From Hydrogenophaga sp. (lineage in GTDB: Bacteria > Pseudomonadota > Gammaproteobacteria > Burkholderiales > Burkholderiaceae_C), in NCBI GenBank assembly GCA_030696525.1, contig JAUYSB010000260.1:1-32635 (forward strand): DNA of 32,635 bases, written 5' to 3'. Below the pieces are notes generated by a model that worked only from the letters and a program-made list of their open reading frames with translations, made no database searches and was not told the origin of the DNA. Of the stretch, positions 14,640 through 22,160 are shown one piece after another (positions within the stretch are counted from its first letter, which is position 1; every line of letters starts with the position of its first letter). The position numbers and the translations under genes were made by a program.

Positions 14640-16136
14640 ATGACCTACCTGCTCGCCCTCGACCAGGGCACCTCCAGCTCGCGCAGCATCGTGTTCGACG
14701 CCGACGGTCGCGTGGTGGCCGTGGCCCAGCGCGAACTCACCCAGCACTTCCCGCAGCCCGGCTGGGTGGAGCACGATCCGATGGAGATCTGGGACACCCA
14801 GCTGGCCACGGCGCGTGCGGCGCTGGCGCAAGCGGGCCTGAGCGCACGCGACATCCGCGCCGTCGGCATCACCCACCAGCGCGAAACCACGGTGTTGTGG
14901 CACCGTCGCACCGGCGAGCCACTGAGCCGTGCCATCGTCTGGCAGGACCGGCGCACGGAGCCCCTGTGCGCCCAGCTGCGCGAGCAGGGCCTGACCGAGA
15001 CGGTGCAGGCCACCACCGGCCTGGTGATCGACGCCTATTTCTCCGGCACCAAGCTGCGCTGGCTGCTCGACACCGTGCCCGGCGCCCGCGCGTTGGCCGA
15101 GGCCGGCGAACTGGCCTTCGGCACCATCGACAGCTGGCTCATGTGGCAGCTCACGCGCGGCGCGGTACACGCCACCGACGTCAGCAACGCCTCGCGCACC
15201 ATGCTGTTCAACGTGCACAACAACCGCTGGGACGATGGCTTGCTGGCCGCGCTCGACATCCCGCCGGCGGTGTTGCCGCAGGTGCTGCCGTCCAGCGCGG
15301 CCTTTGGCGATGTGCACGCCGACTGGCTCGGCCACGCCATCCCCATCGGCGGCGTGGCCGGCGACCAGCAAAGCGCGCTGTTTGGCCAGGCCTGTTTTTC
15401 AGAAGGCCTGGCCAAGAACACCTACGGCACCGGCTGTTTTTTGCTGATGCACACGGGCAGCCGTTGCCAGCGCTCGGCCAACGGCCTGCTCACCACCAGC
15501 GCCGCACAGACCAGCGCCACGCCGGCCTACGCGCTCGAAGGCAGCGTGTTCGTGGGCGGCGCCGTGGTGCAGTGGTTGCGCGACGGCCTGCAGGCCATCG
15601 ATTCGAGCAGCGGCGTTCAAGCCTTGGCTGAAAGTGTGCCCGACAGCGACGGTGTGGTGGTGGTGCCGGCCTTCACCGGCCTGGGCGCGCCCTACTGGAA
15701 GCCCCATGCGCGCGGCACCATCACCGGCCTCACACGCGGCAGCACGCTGGACCACATCGCGCGGGCGTCGCTGGAAAGCATTGCCTTCCAGAGCGCGGCC
15801 CTGCTGTTGGCCATGGACCGCGACGCCCAGACAGCGGGTGGCCAGCCCTTGCGTGAGCTGCGCGTGGACGGCGGCGCCAGCGCGAACAACCTCCTGATGC
15901 AGTTCCAGGCCGACCTGCTGGGCATCCCGGTGCTGCGCCCCAAAGTAATCGAAACTACGGCGCTGGGCGCGGCCTATCTGGCGGGCCTCAGCTGCGGCGT
16001 GTTCAGCGGCACCGACGAGCTGGCCGCGCGCTGGCAAGCCGAGCACCGCTTCGAGCCCCAGCGCGACCGCACCTGGGCCACCGAGCGCATGGCGGCGTGG
16101 GAACACGCGGTGCGCCAGGCCGCGCTGGAAACCTGA
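14640..16136 (+). CDS. glpK: Glycerol kinase
   Basis: 498 residues, standard length. [16 protein letters not shown] (phosphate 1), [84 protein letters not shown] and [21 protein letters not shown] are FGGY-kinase and GlpK signatures. It phosphorylates glycerol with ATP to sn-glycerol-3-phosphate (EC 2.7.1.30), feeding the divergent GlpD. No good Shine-Dalgarno sequence precedes ATG 14640. No glpF facilitator or glpR regulator lies beside it. It ends 3 bp before the aminotransferase stop on the other strand. Confidence 0.96.
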   Translation: MTYLLALDQGTSSSRSIVFDADGRVVAVAQRELTQHFPQPGWVEHDPMEIWDTQLATARAALAQAGLSARDIRAVGITHQRETTVLWHRRTGEPLSRAIVWQDRRTEPLCAQLREQGLTETVQATTGLVIDAYFSGTKLRWLLDTVPGARALAEAGELAFGTIDSWLMWQLTRGAVHATDVSNASRTMLFNVHNNRWDDGLLAALDIPPAVLPQVLPSSAAFGDVHADWLGHAIPIGGVAGDQQSALFGQACFSEGLAKNTYGTGCFLLMHTGSRCQRSANGLLTTSAAQTSATPAYALEGSVFVGGAVVQWLRDGLQAIDSSSGVQALAESVPDSDGVVVVPAFTGLGAPYWKPHARGTITGLTRGSTLDHIARASLESIAFQSAALLLAMDRDAQTAGGQPLRELRVDGGASANNLLMQFQADLLGIPVLRPKVIETTALGAAYLAGLSCGVFSGTDELAARWQAEHRFEPQRDRTWATERMAAWEHAVRQAALET

Positions 16137-16139
16137 GCT

Positions 16140-17378
16140 TCAGCCGGGGTGGCGCGCCTGCGGCGTGGCGCTGTTCTGCAGCCACTCCAGCGCCGCCAAC
16201 ACCCCGCTGCCCAGCAGCTTGACGCCGGCCAGGCGCAGACCCATTTCGCAGCCGCCCAGCGCAGCCAGCAGGCTCAGGTCGTTGCATTCGCCCAGGTGGC
16301 CGATGCGGAACATGCGGCCCTTGAGTTTGCCCAGGCCCGTGCCCAGCGACAGGTTGAAGCGCTCGTAGATCAGCTGGCGCACCGCGTCGGCGTCCACCCC
16401 CTGGGGCAGCACCACACCGGTCAGCACCGGCGAATGCACAGCGGCGTCGGCGCACTGCACCTCCAGGCCCCAGGCGTGCACCGCCGCACGGCAAGCCGCC
16501 GCCAGCCGGTGGTGGCGGGCAAACACCGCCGGCAAGCCCTCGGCCTGCAGCATGTCCAGCGCCTCGCTCAGCGCGTACAGCAGGTTGGTGTTGGGTGTGT
16601 AGGGCCAGTAGCCGGTCTTGTTCATCTCGATGATCTCGTCCCAGGCCCAGAAGGCCTTGGGCAGGCGCGCTGAACGCGAGGCGGCGATGGCTTTCGGCGA
16701 CACCGCATTGAAGCTGATGCCGGGCGGCAGCATCAGGCCTTTTTGCGATCCGCTGACGGTCACGTCCACGCCCCACTCGTCGTGCCGGTAGTCGGCCGAG
16801 GCCAGGCCCGAGATGGTGTCCACCAGCAGCAGCGCGGGGTGGCCGGCGGCATCGATGGCGCGGCGCACGGCCGCGATGTCGGAGGTCACGCCGGTCGAGG
16901 TTTCGTTGTGCACCACACACACGGCCTTGATCTGGTGGCCGCTGTCCTCGCGCAGGCGTCGTTCGATCAGGTCGGCCTGCACGCCGCGGCGCCAGCTGTT
17001 GGGCAGACCGGTCTGCGGGCAGGTGCCCGGCAAGGCCACCACCTCGGGCACCAGGCCCAGGCGCTCGGCCATCTTGCGCCACAGGCTGGCGAAGTGGCCG
17101 GTTTCGTACATCAGCAGCGCGTCGCCCGGGCTCAGGGTGTTGGCCAGCGCCGCTTCCCAGGCGCCGGTGCCCGAGGCCGGGTAGACCACCACCGGGTGGC
17201 GGGTCTGGAAGACCTGCTGCAAACCCGCCAGCACCTGCCGACCCAGCGCACCAAACTCCGGCCCCCGGTGGTCGATGGTGGGGTAGCTCATGGCGCGCAG
17301 CAGGCGGTCGGGCACCGGGCTGGGGCCGGGGATGGCCAGGAAATGGCGGCCTGCGGGGTGGAAGTTGAGGTTGGGCAT
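16140..17378 (-). CDS. Class V aminotransferase, serine/alanine/ureidoglycine-glyoxylate type
   Basis: 412 residues from ATG 17378, which has an AAGGAG ribosome site; ATG 17399 overlaps the operator-like repeats and is rejected. FLAIPGPSPVPDRLLRAMSYPTIDHRGPEF is the AGT-family N-terminus, followed by VVYPASGTGAWEAAL, CVVHNETSTGVTSDI and LLVDTISGLASADYRHDEWGVDVTVSGSQKGLMLPPGI with the PLP lysine in SQKG. It probably uses glyoxylate as amino acceptor (EC 2.6.1.45/44). PucG-like (S)-ureidoglycine:glyoxylate aminotransferases belong to the same family, which is relevant beside ureide-hydrolase genes. It is divergent from a GntR regulator whose likely site overlaps its promoter. Confidence 0.9.
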   Translation of the reverse strand: MPNLNFHPAGRHFLAIPGPSPVPDRLLRAMSYPTIDHRGPEFGALGRQVLAGLQQVFQTRHPVVVYPASGTGAWEAALANTLSPGDALLMYETGHFASLWRKMAERLGLVPEVVALPGTCPQTGLPNSWRRGVQADLIERRLREDSGHQIKAVCVVHNETSTGVTSDIAAVRRAIDAAGHPALLLVDTISGLASADYRHDEWGVDVTVSGSQKGLMLPPGISFNAVSPKAIAASRSARLPKAFWAWDEIIEMNKTGYWPYTPNTNLLYALSEALDMLQAEGLPAVFARHHRLAAACRAAVHAWGLEVQCADAAVHSPVLTGVVLPQGVDADAVRQLIYERFNLSLGTGLGKLKGRMFRIGHLGECNDLSLLAALGGCEMGLRLAGVKLLGSGVLAALEWLQNSATPQARHPG

Positions 17379-17392
17379 GTCAGCTCCTTTGG

Positions 17393-17415
17393 TGTACAAA
17401 ATACAAAATACAATT
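17393..17415. promoter_or_regulatory. TACAAAA tandem repeats, candidate GntR operator
   Basis: TACAAAA at 17395-17401 and 17402-17408, then TACAATT at 17409-17415, form a 7-bp tandem array that begins with the palindrome TGTACA (17393-17398). It sits 15 bp upstream of the aminotransferase ATG and covers a possible -10 (TATTTT on minus, 17405-17410), with TTGGTT as a weak -35 at 17428-17433. GntR-FCD operators often contain TGTA/TACA half-sites (family knowledge). Linkage to the divergent GntR gene is inference. Confidence 0.5.
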
Positions 17416-17514
17416 TGAAGATATCACAACCAATGGCCAGCAGCAAGAGTGTCAGCATGGGTGCGGACTGGGTCCGATTTCTGGCGGTCGCCTCAACTGC
17501 ATACATAATTCGGC

Positions 17515-18192
17515 ATGTCCACCCCAACCGCCCCCCATTCGCCCGTTGTGGTGCGCGACACCTTGCACACCCAGGTGGTGGGGCTGCTGCGGCAACGGCT
17601 GATCGACGGCTCGCTGGCGCCGGGCAGCAAGCTCAACGAGCGGGTCTTGTGCGAGGAGATCGGGGTCTCGCGCACGCCGCTGCGCGAGGCCATCAAACAG
17701 CTGGCCACCGAAGGGCTGGTGACGCTGGAGGCCGGACGCGGCGCCTTTGCGGCAGCGCCCAGCCGCGACGACATCGAGCAGACCTTTGACGTCATCGCGG
17801 TGCTCGAAGGCCTGGCCGCCGAACGCGCGGCCCGGCACATCACCGACGCCGCCCTGGCCGAGCTGCAGGCGCTGCAGTACGACATGCAGGCCGCCTTCGA
17901 GCGGCGCGACCTGCAGGCCTACTACGCGGCCAACGCGCGGGCCCACGACCTGATGAGCGAAAGCGCCGGCAACGCGGTGTTGCGCCAGACCTGGCAACAG
18001 CTCAACCAGCGCCTGCACGCGCTGCGCTACCGCTCCAACCAGGACGAAACCAAGTGGCGGCACGCGCTGGCCGAACACGCCGACATGCTGCTGGCGCTGC
18101 GCCAGCGCGACGGCGCCGCCCTGCGCCGGCTGCTGGAGGAACACCTGCGGCGCAAACGCGACGCGGTGCTGGAGCAGCTCGACAAAGCCTGA
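17515..18192 (+). CDS. GntR-family regulator (FCD/FadR subfamily) 1
   Basis: 225 residues. The winged helix occupies about residues 12-75 (LHTQVVGLLRQRLIDGSLAPGSKLNERVLCEEIGVSRTPLREAIKQLATEGLVTLEAGRGAF). The rest is the all-helical FCD effector domain (FDVIAVLEGLAAERAARHIT, YYAANARAHDLMSESAGN, HADMLLALRQRDGAALRRLLEEHLRRKRDAV), whose spaced His/Asp residues usually hold a metal and a carboxylate effector. It is divergent from the class V aminotransferase with TACAAAA repeats in the 136-bp gap, and most likely controls it. It ends 3 bp from the stop of the racemase-like gene on the opposite strand. Confidence 0.92.
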   Translation: MSTPTAPHSPVVVRDTLHTQVVGLLRQRLIDGSLAPGSKLNERVLCEEIGVSRTPLREAIKQLATEGLVTLEAGRGAFAAAPSRDDIEQTFDVIAVLEGLAAERAARHITDAALAELQALQYDMQAAFERRDLQAYYAANARAHDLMSESAGNAVLRQTWQQLNQRLHALRYRSNQDETKWRHALAEHADMLLALRQRDGAALRRLLEEHLRRKRDAVLEQLDKA

Positions 18193-18195
18193 GGT

Positions 18196-18852
18196 TCAGG
18201 TGCTCAGCCGGGCCGACAGCAGCGCCACGCCACACGCCACACCGTCGAGCACCGGCACGCCCAGGCGCTGCTGCAAGGCCGGCGCATAACCGCACAACAC
18301 CGCACCGGCCAGCACCACGCTGCCGGCGCCGGCGGCGCACAGCGGCTGGGCAGCGCTGGCCAGGGTGTCCAACACCTCGGGCAACACGGCGCCGGGCTCG
18401 GCGGCAAAGGCGGCCGCACATTCGGGCGCGGCCACGCCCACCAGGGCATCCGCAAAGCCCAGACCACACACATGCTCACGGTAGCTGTTGGCCATGGCCG
18501 CGCCCAGTGTGAGCACGCCAAAACGCGGCCCGATCTGCAATGCGGCCAGGCAGGCGGCTTCGGTCATGCCCACCACCGGCTGGGGCGCACACGCCGCGCG
18601 GGTGGCGGCCAGGCCACAGTCGAGCGAAATGCCGATCAGCACCGCATCGTGATCGGCCTGATACGCCAGCGCCATGGCCAGCACGCGCTCGGCTGCGGCC
18701 TGCAGCTCCTCGGGCGACCGCACCGCCGCCGGCCCGTGGTCGGCGGTCAGCGCCGTGAGCTGCGCGCCGGGCGGCAACACGGCCCGCGCCGACAGCGCCA
18801 GGCGCTCGGTGATGTGGCGCGAGGTGTTGGGGTTGACCAGCAGCAAGCGCAT
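18196..18852 (-). CDS. Hydantoin/allantoin racemase-like protein (Asp/Glu racemase superfamily)
   Basis: 218 residues from ATG 18852. The start MRLLLVNPNTSRHIT with NPNTS is typical of HyuE/HpxA-type racemases. Both expected catalytic cysteines are present: C79 in IGISLDCGLAATR and C187 in LAGAVLCGYAP, so two-base racemisation is possible. The family racemises 5-substituted hydantoins or allantoin (family knowledge), which would let a stereospecific hydantoinase use both enantiomers. It is the last gene of a leftward operon, 10 bp after the second GntR gene, and is probably co-transcribed with it and with the AMDase-like gene. The exact substrate is unknown. Confidence 0.88.
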   Translation of the reverse strand: MRLLLVNPNTSRHITERLALSARAVLPPGAQLTALTADHGPAAVRSPEELQAAAERVLAMALAYQADHDAVLIGISLDCGLAATRAACAPQPVVGMTEAACLAALQIGPRFGVLTLGAAMANSYREHVCGLGFADALVGVAAPECAAAFAAEPGAVLPEVLDTLASAAQPLCAAGAGSVVLAGAVLCGYAPALQQRLGVPVLDGVACGVALLSARLST

Positions 18853-18862
18853 CGCCCAGGCC

Positions 18863-19570
18863 TCAGCTGCCGAACACGGCTTCGAGATCGACTTCGGCGG
18901 CCGAGCTGTCGAGCAGCAGGCTGCGCTCGATGTGGCCGAGGTGGGCCAGCATGAGCTTCTCGGCCTTGGCCACATCGCGCCGGGCAATGGCTTCGATGAT
19001 TTCCGAATGCTCGTCGGCGCGGCAGCTCATGGCGGTGGGCGCGTCGTAGAGCAGGATGATCAGGCAGGTCAGCGAAGACAGCTCGCGCAGGCTGCGCGAC
19101 AGCGCGCTGTTGCCGGCCAGTTCGGCCAGCAGCACATGGAACTCGCCCGAAAGGCGCACCACGGCGCGGCGGTCGTCGCGGCGGCGAGCGTCCAGCTCCA
19201 GCTCCTGGTGCTGGCGCAGGCGCGCCACCTTGTCGGGCGTGAGGTGGGCCACCAGGCGCTTGAGCACGGCCGGTTCGATCAGGCGGCGCGCCTCGAACAC
19301 GTCGATGGCCTGCTGTGGCGTGGGCTTGGCCACAAAGGCGCCGCGCTGCGGGTAGAGCTCGACGATCTGCTCGTGGGCCAGGCGGCTGAGCACCTCGCGC
19401 ACGCGGGCGCGGCTGACGTCGAAGATCTTGGCCAGCCGGTCCTCGCCCAGCTTGGTGCCGGGGTGCAGGCGGTGCTCCAGGATGGCGATGTAGATGCGCT
19501 CGTAGATCTCGTCGTTGGCGTTCTCGCGCGCCAGGCGGTCGGCGGATTCGGCAGGTGCGTTGCGTGGCAT
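18863..19570 (-). CDS. GntR-family regulator (FCD/FadR subfamily) 2
   Basis: About 235 residues from ATG 19570 (MPRNAPAESADRL); ATG 19630 (MKQQAAW) is possible but adds low-complexity sequence, and neither has a clear ribosome site. The winged helix is IYERIYIAILEHRLHPGTKLGEDRLAKIFDVSRARVREVLSRLAHEQIVELYPQRGAFV. The FCD domain follows (AIDVFEARRLIEPAVLKRLV, LSGEFHVLLAELAGNSAL, ADEHSEIIEAIARRDVAKAEKLMLAHLGHIERSLLL). Being sandwiched between the two racemase-fold genes and transcribed from the hydantoinase-facing promoter, it is the best candidate to bind the GTTGACAA repeats at 20472-20636. Confidence 0.9.
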   Translation of the reverse strand: MPRNAPAESADRLARENANDEIYERIYIAILEHRLHPGTKLGEDRLAKIFDVSRARVREVLSRLAHEQIVELYPQRGAFVAKPTPQQAIDVFEARRLIEPAVLKRLVAHLTPDKVARLRQHQELELDARRRDDRRAVVRLSGEFHVLLAELAGNSALSRSLRELSSLTCLIILLYDAPTAMSCRADEHSEIIEAIARRDVAKAEKLMLAHLGHIERSLLLDSSAAEVDLEAVFGS

Positions 19571-19682
19571 CGGGGACTTGGGTCGAGGCGAATGGGTTGC
19601 CGGCGGCAACCAGGCAGCCTGCTGCTTCATTCTATCGAGCGCCACATCGGCGGCGGCCTCGCCACAGCAAGCCCCTGCGGCT

Positions 19683-20408
19683 TCAGCGCCAGCCATACAG
19701 CTGCCCCCAGCCCGCCACCTGCGAGGGCGCCACGCCGGCCGCGCGCAACATGCCCCAGACGGTGGTGCTCACGGTGTCCAGCAGCGGGATGCCGGTGTCG
19801 GCCTCGATGGCCTCGGCCAGGCGCGCCGCATGCAGGTTGGTGCAGAAGGTGGTGATGGCCTGCGGCTGCGCCTGCGCCACCTCGCGCATCATGTGGTCCA
19901 GCTGCGCCTCGGGCACCAGCGCAAAGTCGTGGTTGACGCAAATGCCCAGATGGCGCTCGGCCACCACCTCCACGCCCAGCGCCGCGTAGTTCGCCACGAT
20001 GCGCTGCTGTACGTCGGCGGTGTAGGGCGTGACGAGGCCCAGGCGGCGTATGCCCTTGAGCGCCAGCAATTCGTTGAGCGCCAGCACCGCGGTGGTGGCT
20101 TTGATGCCGGTGTGCGCGTGGATGCGCTCGACCAGGCGCTGGTCGCGTTCAAAACCCATCCAGCCCGCCGCCGTGCCGCTCCAGCCGATCACGTCGACCT
20201 TCGCATCGGCCAGCAGCTCGGCCGCAGCCAGGATCTTGCTGTCGTCGAACTGGCCCAACGCGTCGGGCGAGAGCGAGATTTCGGTGACCTTGAAACGCGC
20301 GAAATGCGCGCTGACACCGGGCAGCCCGGCCACGATGGCGCTGGTCAACGGCTCCAGCGCGGTGTTGGACGAAGGGGTGAGCACACCCAGGCGAACAGGG
20401 GACGACAT
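19683..20408 (-). CDS. Arylmalonate decarboxylase/maleate isomerase-like protein
   Basis: 241 residues. LGVLTPSSNTALEPL is the N-terminal signature of this Asp/Glu-racemase subgroup. The second catalytic cysteine is present as C189 in ITTFCTNLHAARLAEAIE. Where maleate isomerase and Asp/Glu racemases carry the first cysteine, the sequence reads GWSGTAAGW (S77), with no cysteine nearby. That one-cysteine arrangement is known from arylmalonate decarboxylase (family knowledge), so a decarboxylase or one-sided protonation chemistry is possible. It is the first gene of the leftward operon, starting 270 bp from the divergent hydantoinase. Other readings are a specialised racemase or a maleate-isomerase variant. 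Confidence 0.85.
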   Translation of the reverse strand: MSSPVRLGVLTPSSNTALEPLTSAIVAGLPGVSAHFARFKVTEISLSPDALGQFDDSKILAAAELLADAKVDVIGWSGTAAGWMGFERDQRLVERIHAHTGIKATTAVLALNELLALKGIRRLGLVTPYTADVQQRIVANYAALGVEVVAERHLGICVNHDFALVPEAQLDHMMREVAQAQPQAITTFCTNLHAARLAEAIEADTGIPLLDTVSTTVWGMLRAAGVAPSQVAGWGQLYGWR

Positions 20409-20449
20409 GGTTTCCTTTCTCGGGGCACGGCCAGCGCCAACCCGCTTCT

Positions 20450-20478
20450 ATTGCAAACAAATCACGACCGTTTGTCAA
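20450..20478 (-). promoter_or_regulatory. Candidate sigma-70 promoter for the AMDase-like/GntR/racemase operon
   Basis: On the minus strand TTGACA (20478-20473) is a perfect -35, followed after 17 bp by TGCAAT (20455-20450), four of six matches to -10. The start codon of the AMDase-like gene is 42 bp further on. The -35 lies inside the left arm of the dyad at 20472-20505, so a protein bound there would block it. This predicts autoregulation if the bound protein is the GntR in the operon. Confidence 0.5.
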
Positions 20479-20505
20479 CCTTAGTGTTAACACCATTGTT
20501 GACAA
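20472..20505. promoter_or_regulatory. Two-tier dyad: TTGTCAAC ... GTGTTAACAC ... GTTGACAA
   Basis: The outer arms TTGTCAAC (20472-20479) and GTTGACAA (20498-20505) are exact reverse complements. Between them lies the perfect 10-bp palindrome GTGTTAACAC (20484-20493). Both share the same centre (20488/20489), making one nested 34-bp symmetric element in the 269-bp divergent region. It overlaps the leftward -35 and lies about 60-90 bp upstream of the rightward sigma-54 element. It probably binds GntR 2 or an enhancer-binding activator (inference). Confidence 0.65.
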
Positions 20506-20562
20506 CTTCAAAAGTTTGGCACATTCCACCTCACAAGCACGAGCCATGCCGAACATCCGACC

Positions 20563-20578
20563 TGGCACGTGAATTGCA
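20563..20578 (+). promoter_or_regulatory. Sigma-54 (RpoN) -24/-12 promoter for the hydantoinase-TRAP operon
   Basis: TGGCACG (20563-20569), four bases, then TTGCA (20574-20578) match the sigma-54 consensus at every conserved position. The invariant GG (20564-20565) and GC (20576-20577) are separated by exactly 10 bp. A pyrimidine precedes TGGCACG as preferred. Transcription would start near 20589, giving an 89-base leader to ATG 20678. Sigma-54 promoters need an enhancer-binding activator; none is encoded in the window. Confidence 0.7.
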
Positions 20579-20614
20579 AAGCAAAGCCATACAGGCAGCC
20601 AACATGCACCCATT

Positions 20615-20636
20615 TTGTTGACGATGTTGTTGACAA
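20615..20636. promoter_or_regulatory. Downstream direct repeat TTGTTGAC, operator half-sites
   Basis: TTGTTGAC occurs at 20615-20622 and, extended to TTGTTGACAA, at 20627-20636 (12-bp spacing). TTGTTGACAA also occurs at 20496-20505 in the upstream dyad. Lying downstream of the predicted sigma-54 start and 41 bp before the hydantoinase ATG, the pair could be a repressor roadblock paired with the upstream dyad by looping (inference). Confidence 0.55.
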
Positions 20637-20677
20637 AAAAAGGCGCAAACAGTTGCCTCTCACCTCGGAAAACACAC

Positions 20678-22090
20678 ATGAACGCCGCTTTTGATCTGGT
20701 TGTCCGCCACGCCCGCATCGCCACCGCCAGCGAATGCTATGCGGCCGATATCGGTGTGCGCGGCGGGCAGATCGTCCAGATTGGTGCGCAACTCGGGGCC
20801 GGCATGCGCGAAATTGATGCGCAGGGCCGCGTGGTCACGCCCGGCGGCGTGGACGCCCACTGCCACCTCGATCAGCCCATGGCGCCGCCGGTGCGCATGG
20901 CCGACGACTTCGACACCGGCACCCGTTCGGCCGCGTGTGGCGGCACCACCACCGTGATCCCATTTGCCGCGCAGGCCAAGGGGCAGTCGCTGCGCGCCGC
21001 CGTGGCCGACTACCACCACCGCGCCGACGGCAAGGCGCATGTGGACTACGCCTTTCACCTGATCGTGAGCGACCCCACGCCCGAGGTGTTGCAGCACGAG
21101 CTGCCGCAGCTGATTGCCGAGGGCTACACCTCGTTCAAGATCTACATGACCTACGATGACCTCAAGCTCGACGACGGTCAGATACTGGACGTGCTGTCGG
21201 TGGCGCGCGAACACGGCGCCATGGCCATGGTGCACGCCGAAAACGCCGACTGCATCGAGTGGTTGACCAAACGCCTGGAGGCCGCTGGCCGCACCGCACC
21301 GCGTTTCCACGCCCACGCCCGCCCCATGCTGGTGGAGCGCGAGGCCACGCACCGCGCGATCGCGCTGTCGGAGCTGGTTGACGTGCCCATCCTGATCGTG
21401 CACGTGTCGGGCCGCGAGGCGGTGGAACAGATCCGCTGGGGCCGCGCGCATGGCCTGCAAATCTTTGCCGAGACCTGCCCGCAGTACCTGTTCCTCACCG
21501 CCGAAGACTTGGGGCTGGACGACAGCTACCAGGGTGCGCGCTGCATCTGCAGCCCGCCGCCGCGCGACGCCTCCAACCAGGACGTGATCTGGAACGGCCT
21601 GCGCGACGGGCTGTTCACCGTGTTTTCATCCGACCACGCGCCCTTCAACTTCGACGGCACCGAAGGCAAAAAGCCGGGCGGCCAGGAACAGCCCTTCCGC
21701 CACATCCCCAACGGCATTCCGGGTCTGGAAACACGCATGCCGCTGCTGTATTCCGAAGGGGTTCTGGGCGGGCGCATCACGCTGGAGAAGTTTGTTGAAC
21801 TCACCGCCACCAACCCCGCCAAGGCCTACGGCCTGCACCCGCGCAAGGGCTCGATTTCGGTCGGCGCCGACGCCGACCTGGTGATCTGGGAGGAAGGCGA
21901 GCGCGTCATCCGCAACGCCGACCTGCACCACGCGGTGGACCACACGCCCTACGAGGGCCGCCGCCTGCGCGCCTGGCCGGCCATCACGCTGAGCCGCGGC
22001 GAGGTGGTGTGGGACGGCCAGTTCCACCCCCGGCGCGGCCAGGGCCAGTTCTTGCATTGCCAACCGCCCAGCCTGTGGCCGCGCCGCTGA
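20678..22090 (+). CDS. Dihydropyrimidinase/D-hydantoinase-family cyclic amide hydrolase
   Basis: 470 residues from ATG 20678; the in-frame extension covers the promoter region. The amidohydrolase metal site is complete: H61 and H63 in GGVDAHCHLDQP, K154 (carboxylated lysine) in TSFKIYMTYDD, H186 in MVHAEN, H242 in IVHVSG, and D319 in SSDHAPFNF. CICSPPPRDASNQDVIWNGL is a typical substrate-loop region. These enzymes open six- or five-membered cyclic ureides (dihydrouracil, dihydrothymine, hydantoins) to N-carbamoyl amino acids (EC 3.5.2.2). It is the first gene of a rightward operon behind a sigma-54 promoter and is followed after 70 bp by TRAP genes. Allantoinase activity is a less likely alternative. 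Confidence 0.92.
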   Translation: MNAAFDLVVRHARIATASECYAADIGVRGGQIVQIGAQLGAGMREIDAQGRVVTPGGVDAHCHLDQPMAPPVRMADDFDTGTRSAACGGTTTVIPFAAQAKGQSLRAAVADYHHRADGKAHVDYAFHLIVSDPTPEVLQHELPQLIAEGYTSFKIYMTYDDLKLDDGQILDVLSVAREHGAMAMVHAENADCIEWLTKRLEAAGRTAPRFHAHARPMLVEREATHRAIALSELVDVPILIVHVSGREAVEQIRWGRAHGLQIFAETCPQYLFLTAEDLGLDDSYQGARCICSPPPRDASNQDVIWNGLRDGLFTVFSSDHAPFNFDGTEGKKPGGQEQPFRHIPNGIPGLETRMPLLYSEGVLGGRITLEKFVELTATNPAKAYGLHPRKGSISVGADADLVIWEEGERVIRNADLHHAVDHTPYEGRRLRAWPAITLSRGEVVWDGQFHPRRGQGQFLHCQPPSLWPRR

Positions 22091-22160
22091 GGCCGCCACC
22101 TGCCTGTCCATTTCCCAACCCGCGTTCCCCTCACCCAACCGCAACCCAAGGAGTAACACC

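Noticed and set aside
14623-14643. Mini-ORF (MKPAPP) whose stop overlaps the glpK ATG, a possible leader peptide
   Set aside because: No ribosome site and only six codons; this can easily arise by chance. Conservation would be needed to take it seriously.
19683-20408. Assignment as a straightforward maleate isomerase
   Set aside because: The first catalytic cysteine is absent (GWSGT), so the name would overstate the evidence.
20678-22090. Assignment as allantoinase AllB
   Set aside because: The metal motif HCHLDQP and the DDFDTGT/FKIYM context fit dihydropyrimidinase/hydantoinase better; allantoin use remains only an alternative.
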